Positions 60,892 through 64,000 of a DNA stretch of 64,000 bases are shown piece by piece. Positions within the stretch are counted from its first letter, which is position 1, and every line of letters starts with the position of its first letter. The translations under genes and the position numbers were made by a program. Below the pieces are notes generated by a model that saw only the letters and a list, made by a program, of their open reading frames with translations, had not been told where the DNA came from and ran no database searches. The stretch is from Streptomyces sp. HNM0574 (GTDB lineage: Bacteria > Actinomycetota > Actinomycetes > Streptomycetales > Streptomycetaceae), in NCBI RefSeq assembly GCF_012726235.1, contig NZ_JAASAH010000012.1:124001-188000 (forward strand), given 5' to 3'.

Positions 60892-61028
60892 CCGCCCCGG
60901 CTGCCCGTCGCCCCCCCCGCACGCCCCGCGCACAGCGGCCACTGCCGCCGCTCCCTGCCGGGGCTCTCGCATGTCCGGCGCCGGGATGTCCCAATGGTGA
61001 GCTTTTGCAACGGGGTTGGCGGGGTCCG

Positions 61029-62084
61029 TCACCCGTCGCGGTAGCGGAGCAGCAGCATCGCCGCGTCGTCGTGCAGCGGTCCGCCCGCGTGCTCCTTGAG
61101 GTCCTGCCGTACGGCGGTGAGCGCCGCGTCCGGGTCGGGGTCCTTGAGCAGGTCGCCGCGTTCGTCGAGCGGGTAGAAGCGCCCGGCGTCGTCCCTGGCC
61201 TCGCTGACGCCGTCGGTGTAGAAGAGCAGCTGGTCGCCGGGGACGAAGGGGACGCGGTGCGGCTGCGGCGAGGCGGTGCCGTGGATGCCGAGGCCGAGCG
61301 GCAGGGCGCGCTCCGGCGGTTCGGCGAAGTGCACCGTCCCGTCGGGGCGGATGACGAGCGGCGCGGGATGGCCGAAGTTGAGGAGCGTGGCACGGTCGCG
61401 CTCGCGCACCTCGGCGAGGACGGCGGTCACGAACTTCTCGCCCAGCAGGTGCCGGTCGAGCGCCCGCTCCAGCCGCTCGCCGACGGCGACGAGATCGGGC
61501 TCGTCGTACGCGGCCTCGCGGAAGGCGCCGAGCACGATCGCGGCCGTCTCCACCGCCTCCAGGCCCTTGCCCTGCACATCGCCCATGATCACGCGGACCC
61601 CGGCGGGCGAGGTCACCACCTCGTACAGGTCACCGCCGATCCGCGCCTCGGCGACGGCCGAGGTGTAGGAGACGGCGGCGCGCAGATGGCCCGCGCTGCG
61701 CGGTACGGGGCGCAGCAGCACGCGCTGGGCTGCCTCGGCGATGGAGCGGACGCTGGCGAGTTCGGCCTCGCGCCGCTGCCGGATCGAGCAGGCCACCACA
61801 CCGGCGATGGCCACCCCCGCGACGGAGATCATCGTCGTGTAGCCGCGGCGCTCGCCGAGTTGCTCGTTGTAGAAGGTCAGCGTGAAGGAGAGGACGAGCG
61901 CGAGGACGCCGATCAGCGCGGTGCGCCGGGCCGAGCCGATGAGTCCGGCGAAGGCCGGGCCGAGCGCCATCATCGGCAGGAAACCGACCCCGGGGCCGGC
62001 GGTGACGTCGACGGCCGCGACGGCCGCCATGGCGAGGAAAGGGAACGCTGACAGCAGCCCTGGCCGGAACCGAGATGTGGTCAA
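61029..62084 (-). CDS. membrane-anchored PP2C (SpoIIE-type) protein phosphatase
   Basis: Encodes 351 residues: about three to four N-terminal membrane helices (LLSAFPFLAMAAVAAVDVTAG, MMALGPAFAGLIG, LIGVLALVLSFTLTFY, ISVAGVAIAGVVACSI) then SpoIIE domain with metal Asp in RIGGDLYEVV, VIMGDVQGKGLEAV, LLFYTDGVSEARD and HDDAAMLLLRY. Likely reverses phosphorylation by an RsbW-like kinase. Unusual TTG start, supported by AGGAAAAGAG six bases upstream. Confidence 0.9.
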   Translation of the reverse strand: MTTSRFRPGLLSAFPFLAMAAVAAVDVTAGPGVGFLPMMALGPAFAGLIGSARRTALIGVLALVLSFTLTFYNEQLGERRGYTTMISVAGVAIAGVVACSIRQRREAELASVRSIAEAAQRVLLRPVPRSAGHLRAAVSYTSAVAEARIGGDLYEVVTSPAGVRVIMGDVQGKGLEAVETAAIVLGAFREAAYDEPDLVAVGERLERALDRHLLGEKFVTAVLAEVRERDRATLLNFGHPAPLVIRPDGTVHFAEPPERALPLGLGIHGTASPQPHRVPFVPGDQLLFYTDGVSEARDDAGRFYPLDERGDLLKDPDPDAALTAVRQDLKEHAGGPLHDDAAMLLLRYRDG

Positions 62085-62210
62085 CGTGCGCTCTTTTCCT
62101 TGTCTGCGACAGGCACTTGCAGGTTACGCAATGCCGCCGATTCCGGACCTGACCGTTATGAAAGCGAGTTGTGCCGACCCGCGTCAGGACCGCGTCCCCC
62201 GGCCCGCACA

Positions 62211-62250
62211 GCCGTCTCCCCTCCGCCGCGACGGGCAGAGGGGAGACGGC
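62211..62250 (-). terminator. terminator hairpin after aminopeptidase P
   Basis: A 13-bp perfect stem (62211-62223 with 62238-62250) and 14-base loop past the pepP stop codon. Confidence 0.8.
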
Positions 62251-62272
62251 CCCGTGTGCGGATGCGGCCGGG

Positions 62273-63715
62273 TCAGCCCTTGAGCCGGGCCATCCAGTTC
62301 TCGACGTCGGTGCTGGTGCGGGGCAGCGCGGCCGAGAGGTTCCGGTTGCCGTCCTCCGTCACGAGGATGTCGTCCTCGATGCGGACGCCGATGCCCCGGT
62401 ACTCCTCGGGGACGGTCAGGTCGTCCGCCTGGAAGTAGAGGCCGGGCTCGACGGTCAGGCACATGCCGGGCTCCAGCGTGCCGTCCGCGTACGTCTCGCG
62501 GCGGGCGGTGGCGCAGTCGTGCACGTCCATGCCGAGCATGTGGCCGGTGCCGTGCAGCGTCCAGCGGCGCTGGAGGCCCAGCTCCAGCACCTTCTCCACC
62601 GGGCCGTCGAGCAGGCCCCACTCGACGAGCTTCGTCGCCAGGACGCGCTGCGCCGCGTGGTGGAAGTCGAGGTACTTGGCGCCCGGCTTGACCGCCGCGA
62701 TGCCCGCCTCCTGGGCCTCGTACACCGCGTCGTAGATCTTCCGCTGGAGGTCGTCGAAGCGGCCGTTGATCGGCAGGGTGCGGGTGACGTCCGCGGTGTA
62801 GAGGGTGTTCGTCTCCACGCCGGCGTCGAGCAGCAGCAGCTCGCCGGAGCGGACGGCGCCGTCGTTGCGGACCCAGTGCAGGGTGGTGGCGTGCGGCCCG
62901 GCGGCGCAGATGGAGCCGTAGCCGACGTCGTTGCCCTCGACGCGCGCGCGGAGGAAGAAGGTGCCCTCGATGTAGCGCTCGGAGGTGGCCTCGGCCTTGT
63001 CGAGGACCTTCACGACGTCCTCGAAGCCGCGGGCCGTGGAGGTGCAGGCCGCCTCCAGCTCGCCGATCTCGAACGCGTCCTTCACCAGGCGCATCTCGGA
63101 GAGGAAGGTCTGGAGCTCCTCGTCGCGCTCGGCGGTCACCTTGTCGCGGAGCGCCGCCTCGACGCCCGCGTCGTAACTGCGGACGACCCGGGCAGGGCCG
63201 CTCGCCCGGCGCAGCGCGCCCTCGACCTCGCGGACGTCGGCGCAGGGCAGGCCGTACACGCGCGCGGCCTCGGCGAGGCTGTACCGGCGGCCGACCCACA
63301 GCTCGCCCTGGCCGTCCAGCCAGAACTCGCCGTTCTCGCGGTTGGAGCGGGGCAGCAGGTAGAGCGTGGCGTCGTGGCCCTCGCCGTCGGCGCGGGGCTC
63401 CAGGACGAGCACGCCGTCCTCGGTCTGGTCACCGGTGAGGTACGCGTACTCGACGGAGGAGCGGAAGCGGTACTCGGTGTCGTTCGAGCGGGTCTTGAGG
63501 TTGCCCGCGGGGATCACCAGACGCTCGCCGGGGAAGCGGGCGGAGAGCCGGGCGCGGCGGTCGGCGGTGTGCCCGGCCTGCGGGACCGGCTCCGGGTCGG
63601 TCAGCTCCGTGTCGGCCCAGCCGCTGCGCATGTTCTCGGCGAGCTCGTCGGAGACGCCCGGGTACAGGCCGTTCTTCCGCTGCTGTACCGGCTGTTCTTC
63701 GGCCGCTTCTGCCAC
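62273..63715 (-). CDS. pepP: Xaa-Pro aminopeptidase (aminopeptidase P)
   Basis: Encodes 480 residues: N-terminal domain, then M24 catalytic domain with ligands Asp in LLLDAGVETNTLYTADVTRT (two Asp), His in GTGHMLGMDVHD, Glu in LTVEPGLYFQ and Glu in GVRIEDDILVTEDG. Releases the N-terminal residue before proline. GTG at 63715 is five bases after AAAGGAGGAGG; the ATG to the left in the longer frame is in promoter DNA. Confidence 0.95.
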   Translation of the reverse strand: MAEAAEEQPVQQRKNGLYPGVSDELAENMRSGWADTELTDPEPVPQAGHTADRRARLSARFPGERLVIPAGNLKTRSNDTEYRFRSSVEYAYLTGDQTEDGVLVLEPRADGEGHDATLYLLPRSNRENGEFWLDGQGELWVGRRYSLAEAARVYGLPCADVREVEGALRRASGPARVVRSYDAGVEAALRDKVTAERDEELQTFLSEMRLVKDAFEIGELEAACTSTARGFEDVVKVLDKAEATSERYIEGTFFLRARVEGNDVGYGSICAAGPHATTLHWVRNDGAVRSGELLLLDAGVETNTLYTADVTRTLPINGRFDDLQRKIYDAVYEAQEAGIAAVKPGAKYLDFHHAAQRVLATKLVEWGLLDGPVEKVLELGLQRRWTLHGTGHMLGMDVHDCATARRETYADGTLEPGMCLTVEPGLYFQADDLTVPEEYRGIGVRIEDDILVTEDGNRNLSAALPRTSTDVENWMARLKG

Positions 63716-63914
63716 GAGGAGCCTCCTCCTTTGTTCCGTATGTTGGACCGTCTTCCATCGTATGGGCGTACGGAAGCAGGTCCTAGGCGTGCACCTGTGA
63801 CATTTCCGGAGCGAATCCGGCATACACGACATACGGGAAGGAATCGGGTGCCCGCTCGGGGCCGCGCCAGGGCCCTTGGACCCGCGCCGGCGGGCCGTCC
63901 GGCCCGGACGGGGG
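63716..63914. promoter_or_regulatory. pepP upstream region
   Basis: About 200 bases; AT-richer with several CATAC-type sequences (63741, 63762, 63821), one of which may be the pepP -10. No clear pair. Confidence 0.35.
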
Positions 63915-64000
63915 TCAGAAGCGGGCGGCGAGCAGGACGACGTCCTCGGGGTGCGGGTCCTCGTCCGTGCCGGGGCACGCGGCCGCGGGCAGCATCGCGT
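63915..64000 (-). CDS. C-terminal fragment of probable PP2C phosphatase (partial)
   Basis: Minus-strand frame entering from the right edge, ending TDEDPHPEDVVLLAARF and TGA. The ending resembles the closing DDVALLxAR of SpoIIE-type phosphatases common in Streptomyces. Only about 28 residues are visible. Confidence 0.5.
   Translation of the reverse strand, partial: AMLPAAACPGTDEDPHPEDVVLLAARF

Overview
This window is about 64 kb of high-GC DNA with very strong third-position G/C bias, GTG and TTG starts, many leaderless genes and GTGA/ATGA translational overlaps. Its gene content (SseB-like, LMW-PTP plus fructosamine kinase, fused CydCD, DyP/ECuC/Sco copper genes, HtpX/PspAB, type VII secretion proteins) is that of a Streptomyces or very close relative, and the housekeeping genes suggest the chromosome core. 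I see no tRNA, rRNA, insertion sequence, prophage, CRISPR array or antibiotic cluster.

Layout. 0-5.3 kb: a small unknown protein, a lipoprotein, a large acyl-CoA dehydrogenase, an SseB-family protein with a Gln/Gly/Tyr-rich N terminus, a PPOX-type flavoprotein and a pirin. 5.3-13 kb: thiC under a TPP riboswitch, a YibE/F exporter with a His-rich N terminus, small membrane proteins, a cupin, then the coupled pair ptpA-fructosamine kinase and a cystathionine gamma-lyase. 13-19 kb: a membrane protein, a metallophosphoesterase, a LacI regulator and a HisC-type aminotransferase. 19.3-27.6 kb: cytochrome bd module cydA-cydB-cydCD behind a Rex-type operator, followed by a DevS-like GAF histidine kinase on a leaderless promoter. 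28.7-34.1 kb: a compact minus-strand type VII secretion-associated island (two ESX-like substrates, two mycosins, one membrane protein) without EccB/C/D/E in view and with locally lower GC. 34-46.5 kb: an LLM oxidoreductase, htpX-pspAB, a MerR regulator, an alpha/beta hydrolase-SDR fusion coupled to an M24-type protein, two ABC ATPase/permease pairs and an MFS transporter with a GntR regulator. 47.6-51.3 kb: pheA, a DnaA-box cluster, serS and a HAD phosphatase. 51.4-60.1 kb: MarR and WYL regulators, then a copper-trafficking run (membrane protein, ycnI, sco, ecuC, copCD, dtpA). 60.3-64 kb: an RsbW-like ATPase, a PP2C phosphatase, an aminopeptidase P and the C-terminal end of a second probable phosphatase.

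Cross-cutting signals not tied to one gene: a (CCGGAA)n-type hexanucleotide tract recurring in unrelated genes in three different reading frames; a 20-bp GC-rich repeat confined to convergent intergenic gaps; a TANNNT-N6/7-start codon arrangement at several genes; and a cluster of perfect DnaA boxes between pheA and serS.
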